This document shows positions 53,566 to 61,119 of a DNA stretch of 64,000 nt, piece after piece. The stretch spans positions 113,975-177,974 of IMG/VR virus record IMGVR_UViG_3300031669_000002; one strand, written 5' to 3'. The position numbers were made by a program, and so were the translations under genes. Each line of letters begins with the position of its first letter. Within the stretch, counting starts at the first letter, position 1. This DNA is from a virus. The notes beneath the pieces are model-generated. The model did not search any database. It saw nothing but the letters and a program-made list of their open reading frames with translations, and was not told the origin of the DNA.

Positions 53566-54618
53566 TTATTTATCAAAATATGAGACCCAGATATGTTTAG
53601 TTAGCTCAGAATACTCAGTTAGCGCCTTCTGATTCTTTGATACATTCCTCTTAGGATCAATGCACGTTTCTATTAGTGCCTTACATATTTCGTCGCTGCT
53701 AGTAGGATCTGCCCTGAACTTCTTATTAATCCATGGTATCTCATCGCTACAGATAAGAGGAACACCTTGACTGATAAAGTCAGCACCAACGATATTGAAT
53801 GTCTCAGAGAACGATACCTGCATCCCAATGTCCATCGTTGCACACAATTTCAAGAATTCTTCCCGAGGAGTCCAAGTATGAAAGATTAATTCGTGTCCCT
53901 GTTCTGCTAAATGCTGAAACATACATCTAAGATTTCTAACAATTGAATCACCTTTTAGCTCAACTCGCGCGTTGATGTGAAATTTAAGTTTCTTGTCAAG
54001 AGCTTTGGCAAACTGCAATGCTGCCATTGCTTGCACCATATGATTCTTGAGTGGTCTAACTGCGCCAAAACATCCTACGTCAACGTGGTCTTTTTCAAGA
54101 TGAAAATGCTTTGTTTCATATGTTGTTGGATAATAGTTAGGTAGATATATAATGCGATTATGCAGTGTTTTATCCTCTGGTAAGATCGCAGTTAGGTATG
54201 TTCTAACTTCTGTTAGCATTCTTGGAGAATTTGCTGCTATCAAAATGTTTGGATGACGAATATAGTCACCCATCCAATCCCACGAATTTCCTTCCTGTGC
54301 AAGAAACGGTGTCTCTGAATGTAGTCTGACGATCCATTGTACATCAGGATGTAATTTTCCAAGAACTGTAAACTTTTGAGGAACCACCCAGAGTGCTTCG
54401 ATGATTACGTGAGTAGGCCTAAATGCAGTAACGGCTCTATCAATATCGTTATTATCTCTAGCAATAAAGAGCTGTGACTCAACGCCACTATCATTTAGCA
54501 TATCTTTTACGAAGGTCGCTGAGTTAAATAACCCAGTTTGCATACCTTCTTTAGTGTGTTTTGCCGGATCGAAATCCTCTCGACGTTTTAGAACAAATAG
54601 AATTCTGGCTGTTGACAT
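53566..54618 (-). CDS. glycosyltransferase, GT-B fold (GT4-like)
   Basis: 350 residues from the ATG at 54616-54618 (GGGAAATT before it). A longer in-frame start at 54639 would lie upstream of the expected late transcript start and is rejected. GCFGAVRPLKNHMVQAMAAL, RVELKGDSIVRNLRCMF, FHTWTPREEFLKLCATMDIG and FSETFNIVGADFISQGVPLI are the nucleotide-sugar half of a GT4-type enzyme (E-T-F-x-x-x-x-x-E/D region). Similar enzymes are frequent in marine T4-like phages, perhaps modifying DNA or virion proteins. Confidence 0.8.
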   Translation of the reverse strand: MSTARILFVLKRREDFDPAKHTKEGMQTGLFNSATFVKDMLNDSGVESQLFIARDNNDIDRAVTAFRPTHVIIEALWVVPQKFTVLGKLHPDVQWIVRLHSETPFLAQEGNSWDWMGDYIRHPNILIAANSPRMLTEVRTYLTAILPEDKTLHNRIIYLPNYYPTTYETKHFHLEKDHVDVGCFGAVRPLKNHMVQAMAALQFAKALDKKLKFHINARVELKGDSIVRNLRCMFQHLAEQGHELIFHTWTPREEFLKLCATMDIGMQVSFSETFNIVGADFISQGVPLICSDEIPWINKKFRADPTSSDEICKALIETCIDPKRNVSKNQKALTEYSELTKHIWVSYFDK

Positions 54619-54640
54619 AAATTTCCCATAGTATGACAAT

Positions 54641-54648
54641 ATTTATGT
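54641..54648 (-). promoter_or_regulatory. late promoter CATAAATA on the minus strand
   Basis: 22 bases upstream of the preferred glycosyltransferase ATG. Confidence 0.7.
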
Positions 54649-54755
54649 CATTGATTCGACATGGACAATAGTATCTAACCGAAATACTTGCGTTTATTGA
54701 TTAAAGCTGTATAATGGATGCTGTAACACTTTTATTAACTTTCCACGAGGATATC

Positions 54756-55235
54756 ATGATTGAATTTATTATAGGGTATGCGGTAAGCTTGCCGTTTTTG
54801 GTTATTTTGCTTTTTGCGGGTATTTTGTTTGAACACAACGAATCGCGCGGGCTGGCAATCGTTTCCGGTATTATTGCAACGGTGGTCGCATATTTCTACT
54901 TCAAGTTTCCGATTGTTTATGCATTATACGGCGCCGGTGTTTATGCAGTAGTTGGTGTGGTGTGGAGTTTTTACCGATACAAACGCTATGTCGTTAAACA
55001 GGTAGAAAAAACTCGTAACCCAGGAATGACAGCTAGTCAAAAGCAGACGTTGATTGAAAGAATGCATCCAACAGCGATGCTTGGCACGATCACAGCGTGG
55101 ATTTTGATCTGGCCGTTTAGCGTCCTTGACAATTTGATCGGCGACATCATCAACAGCGTCGAACACTTAGTCAAAACAGTATTCCGCGGCGTGTATCACA
55201 AGATTTATACGTCGGCAGTTTCACAAATTAAGTAA
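54756..55235 (+). CDS. membrane protein, unknown
   Basis: 159 residues from the ATG after CGAGGATATC. Three or four hydrophobic segments: FIIGYAVSLPFLVILLFAGI, GLAIVSGIIATVVAYFYF, IVYALYGAGVYAVVGVVWSF, and AMLGTITAWILIWPFSVLDN. Basic loop YRYKRYVVKQVEKTR. A TTGCGT...TATAAT promoter lies upstream (about 54690-54717). Role unknown. Confidence 0.65.
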   Translation: MIEFIIGYAVSLPFLVILLFAGILFEHNESRGLAIVSGIIATVVAYFYFKFPIVYALYGAGVYAVVGVVWSFYRYKRYVVKQVEKTRNPGMTASQKQTLIERMHPTAMLGTITAWILIWPFSVLDNLIGDIINSVEHLVKTVFRGVYHKIYTSAVSQIK

Positions 55236-55243
55236 TACCAGGA

Positions 55244-55373
55244 TTGGGATAGTTACAGCATTAAATTATAAGCCAAACCGCCTACCTGGGTTCGACTCCC
55301 AGAGTCCGAGTTTACTTGGATTTAGATCAACGGCAGATCAGTGGTCATAAACCCGTAAGGGACTATCCCGTTT
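55244..55373 (+). tRNA. circularly permuted tRNA gene
   Basis: The 3' half comes first: anticodon-stem strand ACCGC, CTAC, T arm CTGGG-TTCGACT-CCCAG, acceptor strand AGTCCGA and G (55277-55310). After TTTAC comes the 5' half: acceptor TTGGATT, TA (U8, A9), D arm GATC-AACGGCA-GATC (A14, G18-G19, A21), A26, anticodon-stem strand GTGGT (55316-55344). All four helices pair (7, 4, 5, 5). The precursor ends GGGATAGT (55246) and ACTATCCC (55362) also pair. Anticodon not certain; no CCA. Confidence 0.8.
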
Positions 55374-55384
55374 AAAGAGAAAAC

Positions 55385-55792
55385 ATGAAAAGAATAGTGG
55401 TTGATGTAGCAGGTCGAGAATCGTCGGAGATATTTGATGAACTGCGAAACCTCTTCAATGAGGAAGACTATACGGCAGCAACCACTAACTTTGATTCAAG
55501 CAACAAACCAAGATCAGTTGTTATTCTGACGCACAATGACGCAGTAGAAACATATTTAAACCTAAAGTATGTTGGCATTTCAGGCACAGAATTCTTGTCG
55601 TTAGTGACAGAAGAAGAAAAACTAAAACTTGCTTTTATTGCTGGATTTACAGCCGCCAGACAAATAGATAGAACTAAGTTCGACGAAGACCTAAAAACGA
55701 TGCTTGGCATCGATTTAGAAGCAGATATAATAAGTAAGAAGTTTGAGGAATTCAAAACTAACTTCCCTGACTTAAATATGCTGTATTTCTAA
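55385..55792 (+). CDS. protein of unknown function
   Basis: 135 residues. RIVVDVAGRESSEIFDELRN, then SVVILTHNDAVETYLNLKYV, AFIAGFTAARQIDRTKFDED; mixed alpha/beta, acidic. AAGAGAAAAC precedes the ATG. It sits between the permuted tRNA and the permuted tmRNA. No homologue recognised. Confidence 0.6.
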   Translation: MKRIVVDVAGRESSEIFDELRNLFNEEDYTAATTNFDSSNKPRSVVILTHNDAVETYLNLKYVGISGTEFLSLVTEEEKLKLAFIAGFTAARQIDRTKFDEDLKTMLGIDLEADIISKKFEEFKTNFPDLNMLYF

Positions 55793-55819
55793 TATGGAAT
55801 AAATACATTATTAGCAGCT

Positions 55820-56245
55820 AAAAGAATTGTTGTAAGTGCGGGTATCAGACGCACAGGAGTTGAAAGTAAGGCATTTGAGACGGCGGTTCAATTCCGCCCT
55901 GCTCCACCAAAAACGCTCTAGCCCTCCAAAGTGCTAAGACGACGGAACGATAAGTGATAACTTAGAAAATCCGCTAGAGTGTTATTGATGGGGCAGACCA
56001 GGACTCGATCAAGTGAGATAGGATAGATGACAGCACGATAAGAAGAATCGTAAAAATCAAACAAAACAAATGCAAACGCAGATGTTAATACCGTTAAAGC
56101 AACAATGAGCAAAGGTTTCCGTTTCCGTTTCGGCGGTACTGTAGCTCGTGAAGCATTCGCAGCCTAAAAACTGCACGGCGTCGGAGCTATCCGATGTTAC
56201 CAAAATAGTAGGTTTCACAAACTGCACCTAAAGCAGTTTGTACTA
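55820..56245 (+). ncRNA. ssrA: circularly permuted (two-piece) tmRNA
   Basis: The 3' piece is first: P2 strand CATTTGA, T arm GGCGG-TTCAATT-CCGCC, CTGCTCC-ACCA ending 55909. An intervening part with a 10-bp hairpin (CGCTCTAG...CTAGAGTG) follows. The 5' piece starts at 55990: GGGGCAG pairs 7/7 with CTGCTCC, then GGACTCGAT (D-loop analogue), and TCAAGTG pairs with CATTTGA. A tag frame from GCA at 56072 to TAA at 56167 (31 codons) ends ...REAFAA. Hairpins TCGGA-GCTA-TCCGA and a 7-bp terminator stem end the gene. Releases stalled ribosomes. Confidence 0.72.
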
Positions 56246-56261
56246 ATTTTAGGATGTTAGT

Positions 56262-56639
56262 ATGATGTCTACTGATCTACATATAATCGATAAAGAACAC
56301 GCAGCATTACTGGCAGAAATGTCAGATCTTCTTTTTGACGACAAAAGAAATAAAGAAGAACTGTGCGTAAAGTTTAGAAAGATACTCGACGATTTGCGTA
56401 CTCATTTCGACGACGAAGAAGAGATTATGAATGACATTGAGTATTTCCGTATCTCTAACCACAAAGAAGTTCACAGAACATTTCTCGAAACAGCAGAAAA
56501 ACTATACTCTCAAGCTATAACCTCAGATTGCCGCAGTGACATAATTGATTTAATCTCTATTCTTGACAAATATTCTTCTGCACACTTTGAGATAGCAGAT
56601 ATGGCTGTAAAGTTTCATCTTATGACACTTCCTCAATGA
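56262..56639 (+). CDS. hemerythrin-like metal-binding protein
   Basis: 125 residues. The di-iron ligands are in place: His13 (DKEHAALL), His48 with Glu52/53 (HFDDEEEIM), His67 and His71 (NHKEVH), His108 and Asp113 (HFEIAD). Bacteriohemerythrins bind O2 or other small ligands, or sense iron/oxygen. AGGATG ribosome site. ATGA overlap with the Nudix gene puts both in one operon. Confidence 0.8.
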   Translation: MMSTDLHIIDKEHAALLAEMSDLLFDDKRNKEELCVKFRKILDDLRTHFDDEEEIMNDIEYFRISNHKEVHRTFLETAEKLYSQAITSDCRSDIIDLISILDKYSSAHFEIADMAVKFHLMTLPQ

Positions 56640-57085
56640 ACATAGCTGAAATAAAGATGCTTCAAAAAGCAGGAATCATACCTTACTACGTTGACGATAA
56701 AGACATTCCCAGAATGATGTTTATGACACCGTCAGATCCAACTTATGGTGGTCCAGAATTTCAAATAGCAAAAGGATTTGTTGATGGAAAAGAGTCAATA
56801 AAAAATGCTGCTGTTAGAGAAGGGTCAGAGGAACTTGGACTAATTACTTCAAACATCGTATCAATAGATAAAATTTCATCAAAAACAATAACTGGTGATT
56901 TGGATACTTATCAAATGACTGTTTATGTGGCCGAAATAGTTGATCCAAGTAATTTTGGAGAAACAGATTATGAGACAGGCGATAGAGCGTGGCTCAGTAT
57001 GGAAGAATATGTAGCAATAGGCAAAAAGAGTCATCTTCCCTTCGTGAGAGAAGCTTACAGTTTCATTATACGCACAAAAGAATAA
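56636..57085 (+). CDS. Nudix hydrolase
   Basis: 149 residues. Complete Nudix box at residues 47-69: G-x5-E-x7-R-E-G-S-E-E-L-G-L. Substrate cannot be read from sequence; Nudix enzymes cut nucleoside diphosphates linked to another group. T4 NudE acts on ADP-ribose and related compounds. Overlaps the upstream gene by 4 bases. Confidence 0.87.
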   Translation: MNIAEIKMLQKAGIIPYYVDDKDIPRMMFMTPSDPTYGGPEFQIAKGFVDGKESIKNAAVREGSEELGLITSNIVSIDKISSKTITGDLDTYQMTVYVAEIVDPSNFGETDYETGDRAWLSMEEYVAIGKKSHLPFVREAYSFIIRTKE

Positions 57086-57086
57086 A

Positions 57087-57272
57087 ATGTCAGACTATAC
57101 GTTAGACAACACAGAGAAACAAAAAGCAAAAAAATTCAACAAAAAACACTATAAGAAATGCAATAGTGGCATGTCTGTTATCTTCACTCCGGCCGGTATT
57201 GGGCTAAAAGTCGAAGTCCGCTGTAATAAATGCAATAAAATCAAAGATATATCAAACTACGATACCTGGTAA
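57087..57272 (+). CDS. small zinc-ribbon-like protein
   Basis: 61 residues, basic N-terminal half (KQKAKKFNKKHYKKC), and CNKCNKIKDIS near the end; a Cys at 25 plus C46/C49 could bind a metal. One-base gap after the Nudix gene. Confidence 0.55.
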   Translation: MSDYTLDNTEKQKAKKFNKKHYKKCNSGMSVIFTPAGIGLKVEVRCNKCNKIKDISNYDTW

Positions 57273-57278
57273 TTTCTC

Positions 57279-57306
57279 TTGACTTTTCGGTAATAGAGCG
57301 TATAAT
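57279..57306 (+). promoter_or_regulatory. sigma70-type promoter
   Basis: TTGACT, 16-nt spacer, TATAAT 57301-57306, for the operon beginning at 57339. Confidence 0.8.
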
Positions 57307-57338
57307 AGCGTTATAAATTACTAAAGAGGAAAGAAGAA

Positions 57339-57545
57339 ATGTCAGACCATTGGAAAGTACCAAACGAATCATCGTGTGTTGGTGTTGTTGATAATGACAC
57401 CAAGGGTGAAAACGGCGGAACAAAGTATTTTGTGACACAGACTATTCACTTTCGTACAACTGATTCGCGCGAAAGTTTTATCAAGAAAGCATGTGCCGCA
57501 TTTGATCAGGCTCAAGCTAATCTAATTAAATCAAACAACGATTAA
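57339..57545 (+). CDS. small protein, unknown
   Basis: 68 residues with AGAGGAAAG ribosome site. GGTKYFVTQTIHFRTTDSRE suggests a beta sheet followed by a helix (SFIKKACAAFDQAQANLI). First gene of an early operon. Confidence 0.6.
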   Translation: MSDHWKVPNESSCVGVVDNDTKGENGGTKYFVTQTIHFRTTDSRESFIKKACAAFDQAQANLIKSNND

Positions 57546-57559
57546 CCAAGGAGAAAAAA

Positions 57560-57733
57560 ATGAACGCAGATAAAGTTTTCAATGACACAGTTTCTTACTT
57601 ATCCAAGTATAACCTAGCTGATCTGATCGAGATCGCGTATGCTGAGTTCGACATCAAAGTCGCACCTGGTGCAACAAAAGAAGAAGTGATCAACGAGTGT
57701 GCTCTGGCTGAGGTCAATTGCTTCACTCACTAA
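57560..57733 (+). CDS. 57-residue acidic protein, unknown
   Basis: CAAGGAG ribosome site. Helical (VSYLSKYNLADLIEIAYAEF), ends CFTH one base before the next ATG. Not recognised. Confidence 0.6.
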   Translation: MNADKVFNDTVSYLSKYNLADLIEIAYAEFDIKVAPGATKEEVINECALAEVNCFTH

Positions 57734-57734
57734 G

Positions 57735-57911
57735 ATGAAAGTTTACGTTTGCTATCAGTGTTTCCATGATTTCTGCAATAACTGGGAAATCATGGAACAT
57801 ATTTTTGCAGACGAGCTTAAAGCAATGGAGTGGGTAAGTGAATTCGAGGAAGTAAAATATCAGGGATCTGCTGTTGAGTGGCGAAGCTATGAGGAGGTTG
57901 AAGTAGAATGA
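57735..57911 (+). CDS. small protein, unknown
   Basis: 58 residues from the ATG directly after the previous stop; the longer frame upstream overlaps that gene. KVYVCYQCFHDFCNNWEIME with CYQC and Cys may bind zinc; acidic C-terminus. ATGATG overlap with the next gene. Confidence 0.6.
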   Translation: MKVYVCYQCFHDFCNNWEIMEHIFADELKAMEWVSEFEEVKYQGSAVEWRSYEEVEVE

Positions 57912-58192
57912 TGAAAATAGTAAAGCTTAATCGACGTCACAAGGCTCTATCGGAGGGCTTTACTCACGCACTTCGTTTTGAGTATTACGATCACGCAGTA
58001 GTTCAAAAGATTGAGACCTCCCTTAGTGACAAGTACGGCTACAGTGGCTGGAAACGTGAAGATGCTGGAGATTGGTACAGTATGTTTGGCAACGTAGCAA
58101 AAGCCAAAAATGGCAGTAAATACAAAACATATTGGGTTTACCTTCGAAACGAAGCAGATGTCACATTGCTTCTTTTACTTGGATTAGTATAA
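57908..58192 (+). CDS. small protein, possible member of the 'EExATxFxLKW' family (copy 6)
   Basis: 94 residues. The ending YLRNEADVTLLLLLGLV keeps the acidic-x-T-x-L-x-L pattern but loses LKW. The body is basic with aromatic residues (DKYGYSGWKREDAGDWYSMF). Coupled on both sides. Confidence 0.5.
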   Translation: MMKIVKLNRRHKALSEGFTHALRFEYYDHAVVQKIETSLSDKYGYSGWKREDAGDWYSMFGNVAKAKNGSKYKTYWVYLRNEADVTLLLLLGLV

Positions 58193-58335
58193 TGGCAAAT
58201 GTAAAACAAGGCAACATTACTAAATCGCCACAGTGGTGGAAGCATCTAAAAGACTGGAAACGAATTTTCTGGCACAAAGAACGCAAAGCTCAAAATAGGG
58301 AGATAAAGAAAAATGTCAACAGAACCGACGATTAG
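58192..58335 (+). CDS. small basic protein, unknown
   Basis: 47 residues from the ATG overlapping the previous TAA (TAATG); Trp/Lys-rich (SPQWWKHLKDWKRIFWHKER). Its 3' part overlaps the next gene by 23 bases. Might bind nucleic acid; unknown. Confidence 0.55.
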   Translation: MANVKQGNITKSPQWWKHLKDWKRIFWHKERKAQNREIKKNVNRTDD

Positions 58336-58564
58336 CGATTATCAAACAGACTTCGACGGTCTCAAGCGTCTCGCAAAAGAATTTCTTGATGCACTGCCTA
58401 CTGCTACCATTGAGGAAGCAGTTGCAGGACTCAACTGCTTCCAACTTGCTTATCTCAATGGGGAGTTTACTGAATCAGAGCAGGACCAATCAGAAATACT
58501 CTTGCAAATAATATCGAAGAAATTTCTTCATCGAGAAGCAGAACTTGTCGGCGATAACTACTAA
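58313..58564 (+). CDS. small acidic protein, unknown
   Basis: 83 residues, helical and acidic (TIEEAVAGLNCFQLAYLNGE, FTESEQDQSEILLQIISKKF). GGGAG ribosome site lies in the upstream gene. TAATG-coupled to the next. Confidence 0.6.
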   Translation: MSTEPTISDYQTDFDGLKRLAKEFLDALPTATIEEAVAGLNCFQLAYLNGEFTESEQDQSEILLQIISKKFLHREAELVGDNY

Positions 58565-58773
58565 TGGATGCATTGCAAAGTTGGCATAAAGGTCAAGACA
58601 AGTGGCGATTTAATACTGGTAACAGTGTTCGTATTATTTCAACAGGCGAGATAGGCATTGTTAAGTGTGGCGGAACCGATAATGACGTTCCTGTATATTG
58701 TTTAGCGGTTCCATCAAGTAAAGTTTGGATAACAGTCAAAGAACACGAAGTAGAAAGCGCGTTGAAAAAATAA
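58564..58773 (+). CDS. small SH3/KOW-like protein
   Basis: 69 residues. FNTGNSVRIISTGEIGIVKC, VPVYCLAVPSSKVWITVKEH is the pattern of a small beta barrel such as KOW or Hfq-like modules in phage proteins; unproven. Confidence 0.5.
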   Translation: MDALQSWHKGQDKWRFNTGNSVRIISTGEIGIVKCGGTDNDVPVYCLAVPSSKVWITVKEHEVESALKK

Positions 58774-58774
58774 G

Positions 58775-59116
58775 ATGGTAAAAATAGAAATTGTTCAATT
58801 TGACGGCGGGTTATATGCAGCCCGCCGCACTATTACGAGTGCAGTTCATAGAACAGAGATATCTTACCTAAACCTAACGTATAGAAACTGGGAGACATAT
58901 GACTCCAAACCATCATCTAACTGCTTCAAATATAGCTTACCAGAGGTCAAAGAAGCACTTGCATTAAGTGGTCACGCTACGGGCACTCCAATTAGTGAAA
59001 AAATGGTCATAAGTCCAGCCGAATTCATCGAAATGTGTGAAATGGCCGAAAACGATGAGGGATTAAGAGATATGTTGCTGAAAGCAAAGGAGTTTTATAT
59101 TCTCAAAAAGAAATAA
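58775..59116 (+). CDS. protein of unknown function
   Basis: 113 residues. VKIEIVQFDGGLYAARRTIT, beta N-terminal part, helical C-terminal (SPAEFIEMCEMAENDEGLRD). Ends 14 bases inside the convergent HNH gene. Confidence 0.6.
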   Translation: MVKIEIVQFDGGLYAARRTITSAVHRTEISYLNLTYRNWETYDSKPSSNCFKYSLPEVKEALALSGHATGTPISEKMVISPAEFIEMCEMAENDEGLRDMLLKAKEFYILKKK

Positions 59117-59822
59117 GTTCTTTCCAGGGAAGTCTTCCTCGAATCCAAGAATTATCTGGTGCAACAGAACAAAACTTTGACGTGACGCCGTTGTTAAACC
59201 ACTTGCGGTCTAATGCTAAAATAGATTTAGAAATATTTTCTCCTGTTCCTTCTTTGTATTTCCCTCTTTTCTGTCCAGTGCGAGTTTTAACCATTTTTGC
59301 TCGTGCTTTGTCTGATGCTTTCTTTCCTGTATTCTTATCTCGAAGTTTCTCTCGAGTTGCAGTAGTTACTTCGTGCCCCAATAATTTAGCAATATGAGCA
59401 GCAGATTTCGGAACACCAGACAAGGCATCTGATATTTTCTTGTTTCTTTTTGGATCTTGAGTCATTTTGATTACTGCTTCTATATGCACGTCTCTGGCTT
59501 CCTGATATGCTCTTGAATTTTTCTTACCGGTAATGTTCGACATATTAAAGAAAGCAATAGATTGTGATGAACCAGGAAATGCCTTGTGCAACATTCTGTG
59601 AGCAATGAGATGTTCTCTTGCCGTCAAATGTATGCCATTCCATGGATTCTCTTTTAAGTTCTTGAATTGTGGGAAGAAAGTTTTAGATTTTGGTAAAATA
59701 TGATGGAAATGTGTCTTATATTTGATTTTTTCGCCCTTTCTTGAAGAAATAAATGAGATATATCGTTGAATATAAAAGGGATTTTGCTTCAATGGCAGTG
59801 CTAATAAGTGCTTGACAAACAT
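59103..59822 (-). CDS. HNH homing endonuclease
   Basis: 239 residues from the ATG at 59820-59822 after CAGGAGAAAACT; the longer frame start overlaps the late promoter. HFHHILPKSKTFFPQF...WNGIHLTAREHLIAHRMLHK is the HNH core (His-His...Asn...His). The C-terminal part has NUMOD3-like repeats and a tail RKWFNNGVTSKFCSV like the GIY-YIG proteins' WITNG tail, i.e. exchange of DNA-binding modules between nuclease families. Confidence 0.87.
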   Translation of the reverse strand: MFVKHLLALPLKQNPFYIQRYISFISSRKGEKIKYKTHFHHILPKSKTFFPQFKNLKENPWNGIHLTAREHLIAHRMLHKAFPGSSQSIAFFNMSNITGKKNSRAYQEARDVHIEAVIKMTQDPKRNKKISDALSGVPKSAAHIAKLLGHEVTTATREKLRDKNTGKKASDKARAKMVKTRTGQKRGKYKEGTGENISKSILALDRKWFNNGVTSKFCSVAPDNSWIRGRLPWKELISF

Positions 59823-59840
59823 AGTTTTCTCCTGTATAAT
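59812..59840 (+). promoter_or_regulatory. sigma70-type promoter (plus strand)
   Basis: TTGACA 59812-59817, 17 nt, TATAAT 59835-59840, for the HD hydrolase gene. Confidence 0.82.
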
Positions 59841-59847
59841 ATTTATA
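59840..59847 (-). promoter_or_regulatory. late promoter TATAAATA (minus strand)
   Basis: Exact T4 late consensus read leftward into the HNH gene; it abuts and overlaps the end of the plus-strand -10 box. Confidence 0.75.
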
Positions 59848-59882
59848 CAAAGTCGTGTTATAGCCAATGAAAGTGATACATT

Positions 59883-60329
59883 ATGAAAACTGAAAATGCT
59901 GTGATGTTAGCAAAAGCAATCGCTCTTTGTGCAACAAAACACGTAAATCAATTCGACAAAGGTGGTATTCCTTACGCGATGCATCCTTTGAAAGTGATGC
60001 ATTATTTGAAATCAGACGACATGGAACTGATGGCAATGGCCGTGTTACATGATGTCGTTGAAGACACTGATGTTACCTTTGCAGATTTGCGTGAACTGGG
60101 AATGTCGGAAAGAGTTATTGTCGGAGTAAAAGCATTAACCAAAATGCCAGGACAAACTCCATCAGAATATTTGGCAGGAATCAAGGCCAACCCAGATGCA
60201 GTAAAAGTCAAGTTGGCAGATTTGCGGCACAACATGGACGCTCGTCGTTTGAAGGGAGTCACTGAAAAAGACCGCGCACGTTTGGACAAGTATGCAAAAA
60301 TGTATTGGGAATTAAAGGACTTGGCATAA
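59883..60329 (+). CDS. HD-domain hydrolase, (p)ppGpp-hydrolase (MESH1/SpoT)-like
   Basis: 148 residues. QFDKGGIPYAMHPLKV with His34, LHDVVEDTDVTFADL with His56-Asp57 and Glu60-Asp61, and VKLADLRHN with Asp113 are the metal- and substrate-binding sites of the SpoT hydrolase domain family. A phage enzyme of this kind could remove alarmone during infection. Starts right after a consensus early promoter. Confidence 0.82.
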   Translation: MKTENAVMLAKAIALCATKHVNQFDKGGIPYAMHPLKVMHYLKSDDMELMAMAVLHDVVEDTDVTFADLRELGMSERVIVGVKALTKMPGQTPSEYLAGIKANPDAVKVKLADLRHNMDARRLKGVTEKDRARLDKYAKMYWELKDLA

Positions 60330-60530
60330 ATGGCTAAAAAATATCCAATGATGGTCACGCTGAAAGAGGCGAGCAAGATTTACGAAGCCCGTGTTAGAAA
60401 ACAGCGTGAAAAAGAGGGCTGGGCACAAGTTCAAATGCCAGCAGTAAAATCAAAGAATGCTAAAAAGATTAATCGCGCAATAACACTAACAATTCTGGCA
60501 AAAGAAGTAATAACAAATGAGCAAAGTTAG
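60330..60530 (+). CDS. small basic protein, unknown
   Basis: 66 residues, begins at the base after the HD gene stop. Basic helix (EARVRKQREKEGWAQV), probably nucleic-acid or membrane surface binding; unknown. Confidence 0.55.
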   Translation: MAKKYPMMVTLKEASKIYEARVRKQREKEGWAQVQMPAVKSKNAKKINRAITLTILAKEVITNEQS

Positions 60531-60554
60531 GTCGACGATAGGCGGTAACCAATA

Positions 60555-60782
60555 ATGTCATATAAAATTGAGATTTATCATTATGGCGGAAAAGACAAGC
60601 ACAAGTTCTATGACAGCGAAGAGACATATAACAAGTGGTGGAAAAAGCGATCAGACGAAGCAGGCTGGTACAAAAGAATCAATGTAGAATACGGTCTTGT
60701 TGGATACATTGACGGCAAAGTTGATAAAGTATTTGGGGAAGTCCCTAATAAATTTAAGGTGGAAAACAATGATAACAGTTAA
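60555..60782 (+). CDS. small protein, unknown
   Basis: 75 residues. YKIEIYHYGGKDKHKFYDSE, WWKKRSDEAGWYKRINVEYG. The start is an ATG with GGCGGTAACC upstream. Overlaps the next gene by 14 bases. Confidence 0.6.
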   Translation: MSYKIEIYHYGGKDKHKFYDSEETYNKWWKKRSDEAGWYKRINVEYGLVGYIDGKVDKVFGEVPNKFKVENNDNS

Positions 60783-61119
60783 GCCAATTACTCCCGATGA
60801 AGTCGGAGCAAAACAAGCAACGCAGATTCCGAGTTTCGTTGTTGAAGCATTCAACATTGAAATAGCAAAACACTACGACAACATATCAAGAGTGGCAAAG
60901 GTGCCGCAGAGCTCGGTCTTGGAACAAATTGTAAAACAGCAGACGGCAGATTACGAAGAAGAAACAGTTGATGCAACGCAAAGGTTAAAGAAGCAAGCTT
61001 TTGAAAATAAGTGGCTCAACGTAGAAGCAATGTATGAAGATGCCGGCTGGAAAGTTTCTTATGAAAAACCTGGCTACAACGAATCTGGAGATGCATACTT
61101 CACATTTAAGAAAAAATGA
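60769..61119 (+). CDS. conserved phage protein, unknown function
   Basis: 116 residues from the ATG after GGTGGAAAACA. ITVKPITPDEVGAKQATQIP, SFVVEAFNIEIAKHYD and the ending DAGWKVSYEKPGYNESGDAY-FTFKKK are shared with many T4-like and other phages, where the protein is uncharacterised. ATGA-coupled to the following array. Confidence 0.7.
   Translation: MITVKPITPDEVGAKQATQIPSFVVEAFNIEIAKHYDNISRVAKVPQSSVLEQIVKQQTADYEEETVDATQRLKKQAFENKWLNVEAMYEDAGWKVSYEKPGYNESGDAYFTFKKK

Noticed and set aside
56105-56167. Stand-alone 20-residue gene (ATG at 56105)
   Set aside because: No ribosome site, and the frame extends upstream to GCA within a tmRNA-like structure; explained as the tmRNA tag.
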